From assembly GCA_040220875.1 (NCBI GenBank), contig JAVJVX010000009.1, positions 372,001-436,000 of the forward strand: a DNA stretch of 64,000 bases. The letters are read 5' to 3'. The notes beneath the pieces are model-generated. The model searched no databases, was not told the origin of the DNA, and worked only from the letters and a program-made list of their open reading frames with translations. The position numbers and the translations under genes are program-made. Shown here piece after piece: positions 7,615 through 15,677 of this stretch. The number at the start of each line of letters is the position of its first letter. The first letter of the stretch is position 1. The stretch is from Alphaproteobacteria bacterium. GTDB lineage: Bacteria > Pseudomonadota > Alphaproteobacteria > JAVJVX01.

Positions 7615-9063
7615 TCAGCCCTGAAGCATTTTTTTCAGCAATTCGTTGACCATCTTGGGGTTGGCCTTGCCCTGGGTGGCCTTCATGACCTGACCGACGA
7701 ACCAGCCGAACAGTTTTTCGCTCCCCGCCCGGTATTCGGCCAGCTTTTCCGATTCCTTTTCGAGTATTGCCTGAATCGTCTGCTCTAGTTCGCTCGTATC
7801 AGTGATCTGCCGAAGCCCCTTCTCGTCGACGATGGCGGCCGCGCCCTTGCCGGTCTCGAACATCTCGTCGAACACATCCTTGGCAATCCGCCCGGAAATC
7901 GTGTCGTCCGAGATCAGATCCACCAATTCCCCGATGGCCCTGGCGGAGACGGGCGATTCGGTCACCGCCAGCCCCGCCTTGTTGAGCCGCCCGAACAGCT
8001 CGGAAATGACCCAGTTGGCGACGAGCTTGGAATCGCGCCCCTCGGCCGCGGTCTCGAAATAGGCCGCCGTCTCCTTATCCACCACGAGTACGCCCGCGTC
8101 ATAGGCCGACAGCCCGAAATCGGAGATAAATCGCTCTTTCTTCTGGTCCGGCAGCTCGGGCATGGCGGCCCGGATCTCCTCGACCCATTTCTCCTCCAGC
8201 TCGAGCGGGAGCAGGTCCGGATCGGGGAAGTAGCGGTAATCATGCGCCTCCTCTTTCGAGCGCATGGGGCGCGTCACGCCCTGGCCGGTGTCAAAAAGGC
8301 GTGTTTCCTGGTCGATCTTGCCGCCGCCCTCGATAATTTCGATCTGCCGGCGCGCTTCGTAATCGATGGCCTGGGAAACGAACCGCACCGAATTGACATT
8401 CTTGATTTCACAACGTGTCCCCAGGGGATCACCGGGGCGGCGGACCGACACGTTGGCGTCGCACCGCATGGATCCCTCGTCCATGTTGCCGTTACAGCTA
8501 CCGACATAGCGTACGATGGACCGCAGCTTGCGCAGGTAGGCGGCCGCCTCGTCCGGGCTGCGCAGTTCTGGCTTGCTGACGATTTCCATCAGCGCGACCC
8601 CCGCGCGGTTGAGGTCGACATACGTATAGTCCGGATGCTGATCGTGCAGGCTTTTCCCTGCGTCCTGTTCCAGATGCAGCCGCTCGATCCCGATGTTACG
8701 CGATGTGCCATCCTTGAGATCGATCTGAAGAAAGCCCTCACCCACGATCGGCAGTTCGTGTTGAGAAATCTGATATCCCGTGGGCAGATCCGGATAAAAA
8801 TAGTTCTTCCGGGCGAAGACGGAGAACAGGTTGATGCTGGAGTTCAGGCCGAGGCCCGTGCGGACCGCCTGTTCGACACAAAAATCATTGATGACCGGCA
8901 GCATGCCCGGCATGCCCGCATCGAGATATGCCACCTGGGAGTTGGGCTCGGCCCCGAAAACGGTGGCGGCGCCCGAGAACAGCTTGGCCCTGGAAATGAC
9001 CTGACAATGGACTTCTAGTCCGATCACCACTTCCCATTCGCCGGTATTTCCCTTGTAAAGCAT
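7615..9063 (-). CDS. gatB: Asp-tRNA(Asn)/Glu-tRNA(Gln) amidotransferase subunit B
   Basis: A 482-residue GatB, the kinase/transamidase subunit that phosphorylates misacylated Asp-tRNA(Asn) or Glu-tRNA(Gln) and amidates it with ammonia from GatA. Visible blocks are [49 protein letters not shown], the [12 protein letters not shown] loop, and a C-terminal YqeY-like tail ([24 protein letters not shown]). Length is normal. Its ATG overlaps the gatA stop by one base (TGATG), showing translational coupling in a gatC-gatA-gatB operon. Confidence 0.98.
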   Translation of the reverse strand: MLYKGNTGEWEVVIGLEVHCQVISRAKLFSGAATVFGAEPNSQVAYLDAGMPGMLPVINDFCVEQAVRTGLGLNSSINLFSVFARKNYFYPDLPTGYQISQHELPIVGEGFLQIDLKDGTSRNIGIERLHLEQDAGKSLHDQHPDYTYVDLNRAGVALMEIVSKPELRSPDEAAAYLRKLRSIVRYVGSCNGNMDEGSMRCDANVSVRRPGDPLGTRCEIKNVNSVRFVSQAIDYEARRQIEIIEGGGKIDQETRLFDTGQGVTRPMRSKEEAHDYRYFPDPDLLPLELEEKWVEEIRAAMPELPDQKKERFISDFGLSAYDAGVLVVDKETAAYFETAAEGRDSKLVANWVISELFGRLNKAGLAVTESPVSARAIGELVDLISDDTISGRIAKDVFDEMFETGKGAAAIVDEKGLRQITDTSELEQTIQAILEKESEKLAEYRAGSEKLFGWFVGQVMKATQGKANPKMVNELLKKMLQG

Positions 9064-10544
9064 CAGCCCTGCTCTCCGATGGATGAGGGCCGCGTCTCGA
9101 ATCCGGCGGCCGCTTCCAGCGCCGCGCCGGCGCGCAGCACCGTCTCCTCGTCAAAGGCGCGACCGATCAACTGCAGGCCAAGCGGGAGCCCGCCCGACGA
9201 GATACCCGACGGAACCGACAGGCCCGGCAGCCCGGCGAGAGAGGCTGGCACGGTAAAGATATCGTTGAGATACATGGCGAGCGGATCGTCCACCTTGTCA
9301 CCGATGGCGAAGGCCTCCGTCGGAGTCGTCGGCGACAGAATGAGGTCGACATTCTCGAACGCCGTTGCGAAGTCCTGTGCGATCAGGGTGCGCACTTTCT
9401 GCGCCTTCAGATAATAGGCATCGTAATATCCCGCGGACAGGACGTATGTGCCGATAAGCACCCGGCGCTTGACCTCAGCGCCGAAACCGGCGGCCCGTGT
9501 CTTTTCATACATATCGAGCAGGTTATCGCCCTCGACCCGGAGCCCATAGCGCACGCCGTCATAGCGCGCGAGATTGCTCGACGCCTCGGCCGGCGCAACG
9601 ATGTAATAGGCGGGCAGTGCCATGTCGGTGAGGGGCAGGCTGATATCGACAATCTCGGCACCCGCCGCCTTCAGCCAGGCAGCGCCATCGGCCCAGACTT
9701 TTTCGACCGCGCCATCCATGCCCTCGATCCGGTATTCTCGGGGGATGCCGATTTTCAGACCCTTCACACCCTTTTCGAGAGCGGCCGCATAGTCCGGCAC
9801 CGGCCGGTTGACCGAGGTGGAATCTTTTGGATCATGTCCGGCCATGGCGCGCAGCATCAGGGCCGCGTCCTCGACCGTGCGGGTCACCGGGCCGGCCTGG
9901 TCCAGGCTCGAGGCGAAGGCGACGATGCCCCAGCGCGAACACCGCCCGTAGGTGGGCTTGAGGCCGACGACGCCGCAGAACGCGGCCGGCTGACGGATCG
10001 AACCGCCGGTATCCGTGCCCGTGGCACCGACGGCCAGCCCGGCCGCCACCGCGGCGGCAGACCCGCCGCTGGACCCGCCTGGCACAAGAGGCCGGTTGTC
10101 ACCCGCCCGCCGGCGGGGGTTTTCGACCGGGCCATAATAGCTTGTCTCGTTGGACGAGCCCATGGCGAACTCGTCCAGATTGAGCTTGCCAAGCATTACC
10201 GCGCCGGCATCCCAGAGCTTTTGCGTCACCGTCGATTCATAAGGCGGGCGAAATCCATCCAGAATGTGCGAGCCGGCGCTGGTCAGCGTGCCTGCCGTGG
10301 CGAAGAGGTCCTTGATGCCGAGGGGAACTCCTTCGAGCAGCCCGGCCTCTCCCGCCTCGCGCCGCTTGTCGGACGCCTCGGCCATGGCGAGCGCCCTTTC
10401 CGGCGTCTCGGTAATGAAGGCATTGAGCGCGCGATGTGCTTCCATGGCGGAGAGATGCGCCCGTGTCAGCTCCACGGCGGAGACATCGCCCGCCTCAAGG
10501 GCAGCCCGGGCCCCGGCGATGGTGAAGTCGGTCAACTCGGCCAC
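9063..10544 (-). CDS. gatA: Asp-tRNA(Asn)/Glu-tRNA(Gln) amidotransferase subunit A
   Basis: A 493-residue amidase-signature enzyme that frees ammonia from glutamine for GatB. The Ser-cisSer-Lys triad elements are present: the Lys in [10 protein letters not shown], the Gly/Ser loop in [15 protein letters not shown] and the catalytic Ser in [16 protein letters not shown]. It is the middle gene of gatCAB, 3 bp after the gatC stop, and overlaps gatB by 1 bp. Confidence 0.98.
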   Translation of the reverse strand: MAELTDFTIAGARAALEAGDVSAVELTRAHLSAMEAHRALNAFITETPERALAMAEASDKRREAGEAGLLEGVPLGIKDLFATAGTLTSAGSHILDGFRPPYESTVTQKLWDAGAVMLGKLNLDEFAMGSSNETSYYGPVENPRRRAGDNRPLVPGGSSGGSAAAVAAGLAVGATGTDTGGSIRQPAAFCGVVGLKPTYGRCSRWGIVAFASSLDQAGPVTRTVEDAALMLRAMAGHDPKDSTSVNRPVPDYAAALEKGVKGLKIGIPREYRIEGMDGAVEKVWADGAAWLKAAGAEIVDISLPLTDMALPAYYIVAPAEASSNLARYDGVRYGLRVEGDNLLDMYEKTRAAGFGAEVKRRVLIGTYVLSAGYYDAYYLKAQKVRTLIAQDFATAFENVDLILSPTTPTEAFAIGDKVDDPLAMYLNDIFTVPASLAGLPGLSVPSGISSGGLPLGLQLIGRAFDEETVLRAGAALEAAAGFETRPSSIGEQG

Positions 10545-10547
10545 GCT

Positions 10548-10835
10548 CTACTCCACCACCTTGGGCACGGTGAAGAATCCATGATCGGAGCGGGGTGCGT
10601 TCCCCGTGACCGCCGCAGCGTCCCCCTCTTCACTGACCACGTCCTGGCGACAGGGCAGCGACATCTCGACCACGCTGGTCATGGGAGACACGTTTTCCGT
10701 ATCGACGGCGGAAAGTTTTTCGACCCAGCCGAGAATCTTGGACAACTCGTCCGAAAGCTGGTCGAGCTCGGAATCGTCCACCCTGATCCGTGCCAGGTGA
10801 GCCACCCGCGCTACGGTAGCCTTATCCAAAGCCAT
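10548..10835 (-). CDS. gatC: Asp-tRNA(Asn)/Glu-tRNA(Gln) amidotransferase subunit C
   Basis: A 95-residue GatC, the small belt subunit that wraps the GatA-GatB interface. Typical features are the N-terminal VARVAHLARIRV, the helix ELDQLSDELSKILGWVEKL and the C-terminal ending with DHGFFTVPKVVE. It is the first gene of the operon. A GGAGAG ribosome site precedes its ATG, and it is divergent from ruvX across about 100 bp. Confidence 0.95.
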   Translation of the reverse strand: MALDKATVARVAHLARIRVDDSELDQLSDELSKILGWVEKLSAVDTENVSPMTSVVEMSLPCRQDVVSEEGDAAAVTGNAPRSDHGFFTVPKVVE

Positions 10836-10937
10836 GAGGTAAATCTCTCCTCGCCCGCCGGCCGGGCCTATGATCGGAAAATGCCCGGAATCGGGCGGAA
10901 ACCGCCCTCTTCGGGCGCGCGGAAGGTATCATCGGGC

Positions 10938-11402
10938 ATGGGTATCTGCAAGCCTACGGACCTGCGCCTCCATCTCGCCCCGGGCCAGCGCCTGATGGGG
11001 CTGGACGTGGGGGAAAAAACGATAGGGCTGGCATTTTCTGACCCGGACCTTACCGTGGCCAGCCCGCGTCTGACCTTGCGCCGGCGCAAATTTACCGAGG
11101 ACGCAGCTCAAATCAGCGAGTTCGTCCGGGCGGAAAACGTGGGGGCGCTCGTAATCGGCCTCCCGGTCAACATGGACGGCAGTGAAGGGCCGCGCTGCCA
11201 GTCGACCCGTGACTTTGCGTCCAACCTGCTGGAAAAGATCGATATTCCCGTTGCCTTCTGGGACGAACGGCTCTCGACCCGGGCGGTCGAACGCGAGATG
11301 ATCCGCGCTGACCGCTCGCGGCGCAAGCGGGCCCGGACGATCGACAGCCAGGCCGCCGCCTATATCCTGCAGGGCGTGCTGGACCGTCTCAGACACGGCT
11401 GA
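10938..11402 (+). CDS. ruvX: Putative pre-16S rRNA nuclease / Holliday-junction resolvase-like YqgF
   Basis: A 154-residue RNase H-like fold protein of the RuvX/YqgF family, implicated in 16S rRNA 5'-end maturation. Core motifs are [15 protein letters not shown] (first catalytic Asp), [27 protein letters not shown] (catalytic Glu) and the C-terminal [15 protein letters not shown] (last acidic residue). The start at 10938 fits family length. An in-frame ATG at 10881 would add an unsupported 19 residues. It is divergent from gatC and upstream of pyrB. Confidence 0.93.
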   Translation: MGICKPTDLRLHLAPGQRLMGLDVGEKTIGLAFSDPDLTVASPRLTLRRRKFTEDAAQISEFVRAENVGALVIGLPVNMDGSEGPRCQSTRDFASNLLEKIDIPVAFWDERLSTRAVEREMIRADRSRRKRARTIDSQAAAYILQGVLDRLRHG

Positions 11403-11466
11403 AAGCCCGGGTTTGCGCGTTCCGGCAGGCGTCAGGGCCGAATTGGACCTCATTGAGCCTAATTGG

Positions 11467-11495
11467 TTGCCGCGCGGGACCGTGCGGGATATATA
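11467..11495 (+). promoter_or_regulatory. Candidate sigma-70 promoter of pyrB with a near-leaderless start
   Basis: TTGCCG (11467-11472) and TATATA (11490-11495) are exactly 17 bp apart. The pyrB ATG is at 11507, so initiation about 7 nt after the -10 would leave only about 5 nt of leader and no Shine-Dalgarno sequence. I see none in the bases before the ATG. Confidence 0.5.
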
Positions 11496-11506
11496 GTGCG
11501 GCTTTA

Positions 11507-12481
11507 ATGAGCGCAAGCGAGCCAGACGCGCGGTTTTCACACCGCCACCTCCTCGGCATCGAGGACCTGACGCCTGAGGAGATCGGGTTTCTCCTCGATC
11601 TCTCCGACTCTTTCGTTGACCTGAACCGCGAAGCGGACAAGAAGCGAACCACGCTTCACGGCCGCACGCTCATCAACCTGTTTTTCGAGACATCAACGCG
11701 CACGCGCACCTCTTTCGAGTTGGCCGGCAAGCGACTTGGGGCCGATGTCATCAATATGGCCATCGCCTCGAGCGCGATCAAGAAGGGCGAGACGCTGATC
11801 GATACGGCGATGACGCTGAACGCCATGCATGTGGACGTGCTGGCCGTGCGTCATCCCGATAGCGGCGCCGTCAAGCTGCTCTCGGAGAAAGTGAACTGCT
11901 CCGTCATCAACGCAGGCGATGGCAGTCACGAGCACCCGACCCAGGCCCTTCTGGATGCGGTCACCATTCGGCGCCGGAAAGGGCGCATCGAGGGGCTGAA
12001 AGTGGCGATCTGCGGCGACATCCTCCACAGCCGTGTGGCCCGGTCAAATATCTTTCTGCTGAATACTATGGGTGCCCAGGTCCGCGTGGTGGGACCGCCG
12101 ACGCTTCTCCCATCGGGGATCGAGCGTCTCGGCGTGCAGGTCTTCACACACATGGAAGACGGGCTTCACGATTGCGACATCGTGATGATGCTGCGCCTGC
12201 AGACGGAGCGCATGCAGGGCATTTATGCCCCCTCCACTCGCGAATATTTCCGCTTCTACGGCCTCGATGCGGCGAAACTTGATGTCGCCAAGCCGGATGC
12301 GCTGGTCATGCACCCGGGGCCAATGAACCGGGGAGTCGAGATCGACAGCGAACTGGCCGACGACATCAACCGCAGCGTGATCCGCGAACAGGTGGAAATG
12401 GGTGTCGCGGTGCGCATGGCCTGCCTGGAGGTCCTGGCCCGAAACAACCGGGCGGCGCTGGAAAGGGCGCAGGCATCATGA
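11507..12481 (+). CDS. pyrB: Aspartate carbamoyltransferase catalytic subunit
   Basis: A 324-residue ATCase that joins carbamoyl phosphate and aspartate in the second step of pyrimidine synthesis. Visible are the carbamoyl-phosphate loop [18 protein letters not shown], the [12 protein letters not shown] block, [16 protein letters not shown] in the Asp domain, and [13 protein letters not shown]. The start at 11507 follows family alignment. No ribosome site is visible, and a promoter ends 11 bp upstream. The last 4 bp overlap the dihydroorotase-like gene (ATGA), the arrangement seen when PyrB forms a complex with an inactive PyrC homologue. No pyrI is present nearby. Confidence 0.96.
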   Translation: MSASEPDARFSHRHLLGIEDLTPEEIGFLLDLSDSFVDLNREADKKRTTLHGRTLINLFFETSTRTRTSFELAGKRLGADVINMAIASSAIKKGETLIDTAMTLNAMHVDVLAVRHPDSGAVKLLSEKVNCSVINAGDGSHEHPTQALLDAVTIRRRKGRIEGLKVAICGDILHSRVARSNIFLLNTMGAQVRVVGPPTLLPSGIERLGVQVFTHMEDGLHDCDIVMMLRLQTERMQGIYAPSTREYFRFYGLDAAKLDVAKPDALVMHPGPMNRGVEIDSELADDINRSVIREQVEMGVAVRMACLEVLARNNRAALERAQAS

Positions 12482-13788
12482 CCGCGGGAGAGACCTTCTC
12501 CGGGCCGGAAATGACGGCCTATGTAAACGCGCGATTGCTTGATCCGGCGACGGGGCGCGATGAAACCGGCATTCTCCTGACGAAGGGCCGGGAAATTGCG
12601 GATATAGGACCATCCGTCGCGGTGCCTGAAGGTGCCCGGCGGATCGATTGTCTGGGCGCCTGCCTGGCGCCCGGGCTGATCGACATGCGCGTCCAGGTGG
12701 GCGAACCCGGCAGCGAGCACAAGGGCACATTCCAGACAGAAGGCCTGGCTGCCGCAGCGGGCGGGGTGACCACCATCGTCTGCCTGCCCAATACCGATCC
12801 ACCCATAGACGATGTCGCGATGGTCGAGTTCGTCGCCCGACGGGGAGCAGAGTCCGGCGTCGTAAATGTCAGGAGTTACGCACACCTGACCCGCGCCGGC
12901 GCCGGCGCGGAGCTGACGGAAATCGGCCTGCTGGCCGAGGTCGGCGCACTCGCGCTTACCGACGGCACGCGCTGCGTCGCCGACGCGGCCGTGATGCGCC
13001 GTGCCCTCGCTTATGCCACCGGCTTCGACGTGCTGGTGATGCAGCATGCCGAAGAGCCGTCACTCACAAATGGCGGCGACATGAACGCGGGCGAGATCGC
13101 CACACGGTTGGGCTTGCGCGGCATGCCGCCCGCGGCAGAAGCCATGATGATCGAGCGCGACCTTCACCTCGTCCGGATGACCGGCGCCCGGTATCATGTG
13201 GGCCACGTTTCCACCGCCCTGGCGGTCGGCGTCATTCGCGCGGCCAAGGCCGAGGGGCTGCAGGTGACCTGCGACACGGCTCCGCCTTATCTCGCTCTCA
13301 ACGAGCTCGCCGTCAGTGATTACCGGACCTTCGCGAAGCTTTCGCCGCCGCTGCGTAGCGAGGCGGACCGGCGCGCCATCGTGGAGGGCGTCGTGGACGG
13401 CACCATCGATGCGATCGCGAGCGACCACACGCCTCAGGATGAGGATGACAAGCGCCTCCCGTTCAGCCAGGCGGAGTTCGGCGCGGTTGGTCTCGAAACC
13501 CTGCTGGCGGTCTCGCTCGGCCTGGTCCATGACGGCGACCTCGACCTCAACACCCTTTTCGCGCGCCTCTCGCTTGCCCCGGCCCGGATTCTCAGGCTGC
13601 CGGGTGGCACCCTGCAACCGGGTGCCCCGGCGGATCTTTGCCTGTTCGATCCCGACCGCGCCTGGCGGGTGAAGGCCGATCGCCTGATGGCCAAATCGAA
13701 GAACACACCTTTCGACAAAAAGCCGCTTCAGGGCCGGGTCCTGCGCACAGTCGTCGGCGGTAAAACTGTTTTTGAGATCGGGGCCTGA
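12478..13788 (+). CDS. pyrC: Dihydroorotase-like protein (PyrC homologue lacking the HxH zinc site)
   Basis: A 436-residue amidohydrolase of the class I dihydroorotase type, overlapping pyrB by 4 bp. The usual metal-binding DxHVHxREPG block reads [10 protein letters not shown] here (from about residue 64), so both zinc-ligand histidines of HxH are replaced by Arg and Gln. Later blocks remain: [19 protein letters not shown] and IASDHTPQ with its Asp. In Pseudomonas such PyrC' proteins are catalytically inactive but needed to assemble the ATCase dodecamer. I infer the same structural role here, with the working dihydroorotase encoded elsewhere. Residual activity cannot be excluded. Confidence 0.85.
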   Translation: MTAGETFSGPEMTAYVNARLLDPATGRDETGILLTKGREIADIGPSVAVPEGARRIDCLGACLAPGLIDMRVQVGEPGSEHKGTFQTEGLAAAAGGVTTIVCLPNTDPPIDDVAMVEFVARRGAESGVVNVRSYAHLTRAGAGAELTEIGLLAEVGALALTDGTRCVADAAVMRRALAYATGFDVLVMQHAEEPSLTNGGDMNAGEIATRLGLRGMPPAAEAMMIERDLHLVRMTGARYHVGHVSTALAVGVIRAAKAEGLQVTCDTAPPYLALNELAVSDYRTFAKLSPPLRSEADRRAIVEGVVDGTIDAIASDHTPQDEDDKRLPFSQAEFGAVGLETLLAVSLGLVHDGDLDLNTLFARLSLAPARILRLPGGTLQPGAPADLCLFDPDRAWRVKADRLMAKSKNTPFDKKPLQGRVLRTVVGGKTVFEIGA

Positions 13789-13794
13789 TCCATC

Positions 13795-14412
13795 ATGCCC
13801 GATCCCGCCCTGTCCGGTTTCTATTATCTGGCCGCTCTCATGGCCGGCTACCTCCTCGGCTCGATTCCGTTCGGCCTGATCCTGACACGGCTCGGCGGCA
13901 CGGAAGATCTGCGCCAATTGGGATCGGGCAATATCGGCGCGACCAATGTGCTGCGCACGGGCCGCAAGGGGCTGGCGGCGACCACGCTTCTGCTCGACGG
14001 CCTGAAAGGTGCCACCGCCGCCTGGCTCGGCCTGACCTACGGCATGGACATGGCCGCGCTGGCCGGGTTTGGCGCCGTTTTGGGCCATCTCTACCCTGTC
14101 TGGCTGAAGGGACGCGGGGGCAAGGGGGTAGCCACCGGGCTGGGGGTCATGGCCGGCCTGTCACCCTGGACGGCGCTGGGCGCTGCCGCTCTCTGGCTCG
14201 CCATGACGCTTGTTTTCCGATTCTCCTCGCTGGCCGCCCTCACCGCCTTCGCCGCACTGCCGATCCTCGCCTGGTATCTCGCTGATTTTCGCGTCTTTCA
14301 ACTCGCTCTTGCGGTCTCCGCGCTGGTCTGGTGGCGCCACCGGGCCAATCTGGCTCGGCTGCTCTCGGGCACGGAGCCGCGTATCGGCGGCAAGCCCCGG
14401 CAGGAACGCTGA
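13795..14412 (+). CDS. plsY: Acyl-phosphate glycerol-3-phosphate acyltransferase
   Basis: A 205-residue integral membrane enzyme that transfers acyl groups from acyl phosphate to glycerol 3-phosphate, the first step of phospholipid synthesis. PlsY signatures are present: GYLLGSIPFGLILTRL, LGSGNIGATNVLRTG, GHLYPVWLKGRGGKGVATGLG and a series of hydrophobic segments. Length is typical. It starts 6 bp after the pyrC-like stop and is followed 1 bp later by dprA, so it belongs to a pyrB-pyrC-plsY-dprA run. Confidence 0.95.
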   Translation: MPDPALSGFYYLAALMAGYLLGSIPFGLILTRLGGTEDLRQLGSGNIGATNVLRTGRKGLAATTLLLDGLKGATAAWLGLTYGMDMAALAGFGAVLGHLYPVWLKGRGGKGVATGLGVMAGLSPWTALGAAALWLAMTLVFRFSSLAALTAFAALPILAWYLADFRVFQLALAVSALVWWRHRANLARLLSGTEPRIGGKPRQER

Positions 14413-14413
14413 C

Positions 14414-15562
14414 ATGGCGGGGCCGGGTGCCGGTTCGCCCGAAGGCCGCCCCCTTTCGGCGGCGGCGCGCCTCGACTGGCTGCGTTTGATCCGGAGCGAG
14501 AATATCGGCCCCGTTACCTTCTTCCGCCTTCTTGAGCATTTCGGCACGGTCGAGGCCGCGCTGCGCGGCGCACCCGAGATGGCGCGTCGAGGCGGCCGGC
14601 AACGGCCCATCCGTATTCAGCCGCACGCCGAGGCAGCGGCCGAGTTTGAAAAGCTCGAAAAATTCGGCGGCCGCCTTCTGGCCGCATGCGAGCCCGACTA
14701 CCCCGCCCCTCTCAGGGCGATCCATGACCCGCCGCCGGTGCTGACGGTTATGGGGCATGCCGGCCTGCTCACTCGCGAGATAGTCGCAATCGTGGGGGCG
14801 CGCAATGCGTCAGCCAACGGGCGGCGCTTTGCCCGCAACCTGGCGGCGGAGCTTGGTCAGGCCGGCGTCGTCGTGGCCTCGGGCCTGGCCCGGGGCATCG
14901 ATGCCGAAGCCCATGCGGGCGCGCTCGAATCCGGCACGGTCGCGGTGGTCGCGGGCGGTATCGATGTGCCCTATCCGACGGAAAACAGGAGCCTATACGA
15001 GAAGATCGCGGCGCTGGGCGCAATCGTGGCGGAGCAGCCCCTCGGCACAGTCCCGCAGGCGCGGCATTTCCCCCGGCGCAATCGCATTATTTCCGGCCTG
15101 TCGCAAGGCGTCGTCGTGGTCGAGGCAACACGCCGTTCGGGCTCTCTCATCACGGCCCGCCAGGCGCTGGATCAGGGACGCGATGTCTTTGCCGTGCCGG
15201 GCACGCCGCTCGATCCGCGCGCCCAGGGCCCGAACGATCTGATCAAGAACGGTGCAATCCTGATCGAGGGGGCAAAAGATATTCTGGATGAACTCCGCAG
15301 CCGCCGGCCGCAGCGGATCACCGAGCCCAAAGGCCTTGATTTCTCGGAAAAACCGGCCGCATCCCTCCCCGAAAGCGAGGTCGAGGCGGCTCGTCCCGAA
15401 ATCCTCAGCCGGCTCGGGCCGAGCCCTGTCGACGTTGACGAATTGCTTCGGCAATGCCAAGTGTCTCCGGCCATTTTGGCGACCGTGCTGCTCGAACTGG
15501 AGTTGGCCGGCCGTCTCGAACGCAGCGCCGGCGGGCGGGTCGCGCTTGTCGCCGGGCTTTGA
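14414..15562 (+). CDS. dprA: DNA-processing protein A (DprA/Smf)
   Basis: A 382-residue DprA, which loads RecA on incoming single-stranded DNA. An N-terminal SAM-like region (LSAAARLDWLRLIRSENIGPVTFFRLLEHFG) precedes the Rossmann-like core: VAIVGARNASANGRRFARNLA, ASGLARGIDAEAHAGAL and HFPRRNRIISGLSQGVVVVEA. A C-terminal winged-helix (DML1-like) domain covers about the last 60 residues. The start at 14414 is 1 bp after the plsY stop, indicating coupling. Presence of dprA alone does not prove natural competence. Confidence 0.95.
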   Translation: MAGPGAGSPEGRPLSAAARLDWLRLIRSENIGPVTFFRLLEHFGTVEAALRGAPEMARRGGRQRPIRIQPHAEAAAEFEKLEKFGGRLLAACEPDYPAPLRAIHDPPPVLTVMGHAGLLTREIVAIVGARNASANGRRFARNLAAELGQAGVVVASGLARGIDAEAHAGALESGTVAVVAGGIDVPYPTENRSLYEKIAALGAIVAEQPLGTVPQARHFPRRNRIISGLSQGVVVVEATRRSGSLITARQALDQGRDVFAVPGTPLDPRAQGPNDLIKNGAILIEGAKDILDELRSRRPQRITEPKGLDFSEKPAASLPESEVEAARPEILSRLGPSPVDVDELLRQCQVSPAILATVLLELELAGRLERSAGGRVALVAGL

Positions 15563-15677
15563 TTGGCCTCATTAACCTGCGGCTAACCTTGCCCCGCGCA
15601 ATGTCGTCGCGCGCCGCGCGCATTGGGCCGAGAACGGAATTGGAACGTTTTTTTTGAAGAGGGGCAAATAGGCCGCC
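15563..15677. other. dprA-topA intergenic region
   Basis: A 115-bp gap. A T-run (TTTTTTTT near 15648-15655) precedes the topA ribosome site GAGGGG. I see no good stem before the T-run, so I do not call a terminator. The topA promoter is probably here but has no clear consensus pair. Confidence 0.3.

Noticed and set aside
9834-11402. A 522-residue plus-strand frame ending in ruvX
   Set aside because: The first about 370 residues are antisense to gatA and gatC, have no domain and no ribosome site. Only the last 154 residues are RuvX.
12478-13788. The pyrC-like gene as a decayed pseudogene
   Set aside because: The frame is full length, translationally coupled to pyrB and otherwise conserved. 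The HxH loss is known for alphaproteobacterial and Pseudomonas-type PyrC' proteins.
15640-15660. T-run before topA as an intrinsic terminator for dprA
   Set aside because: No stable stem precedes the T-run.
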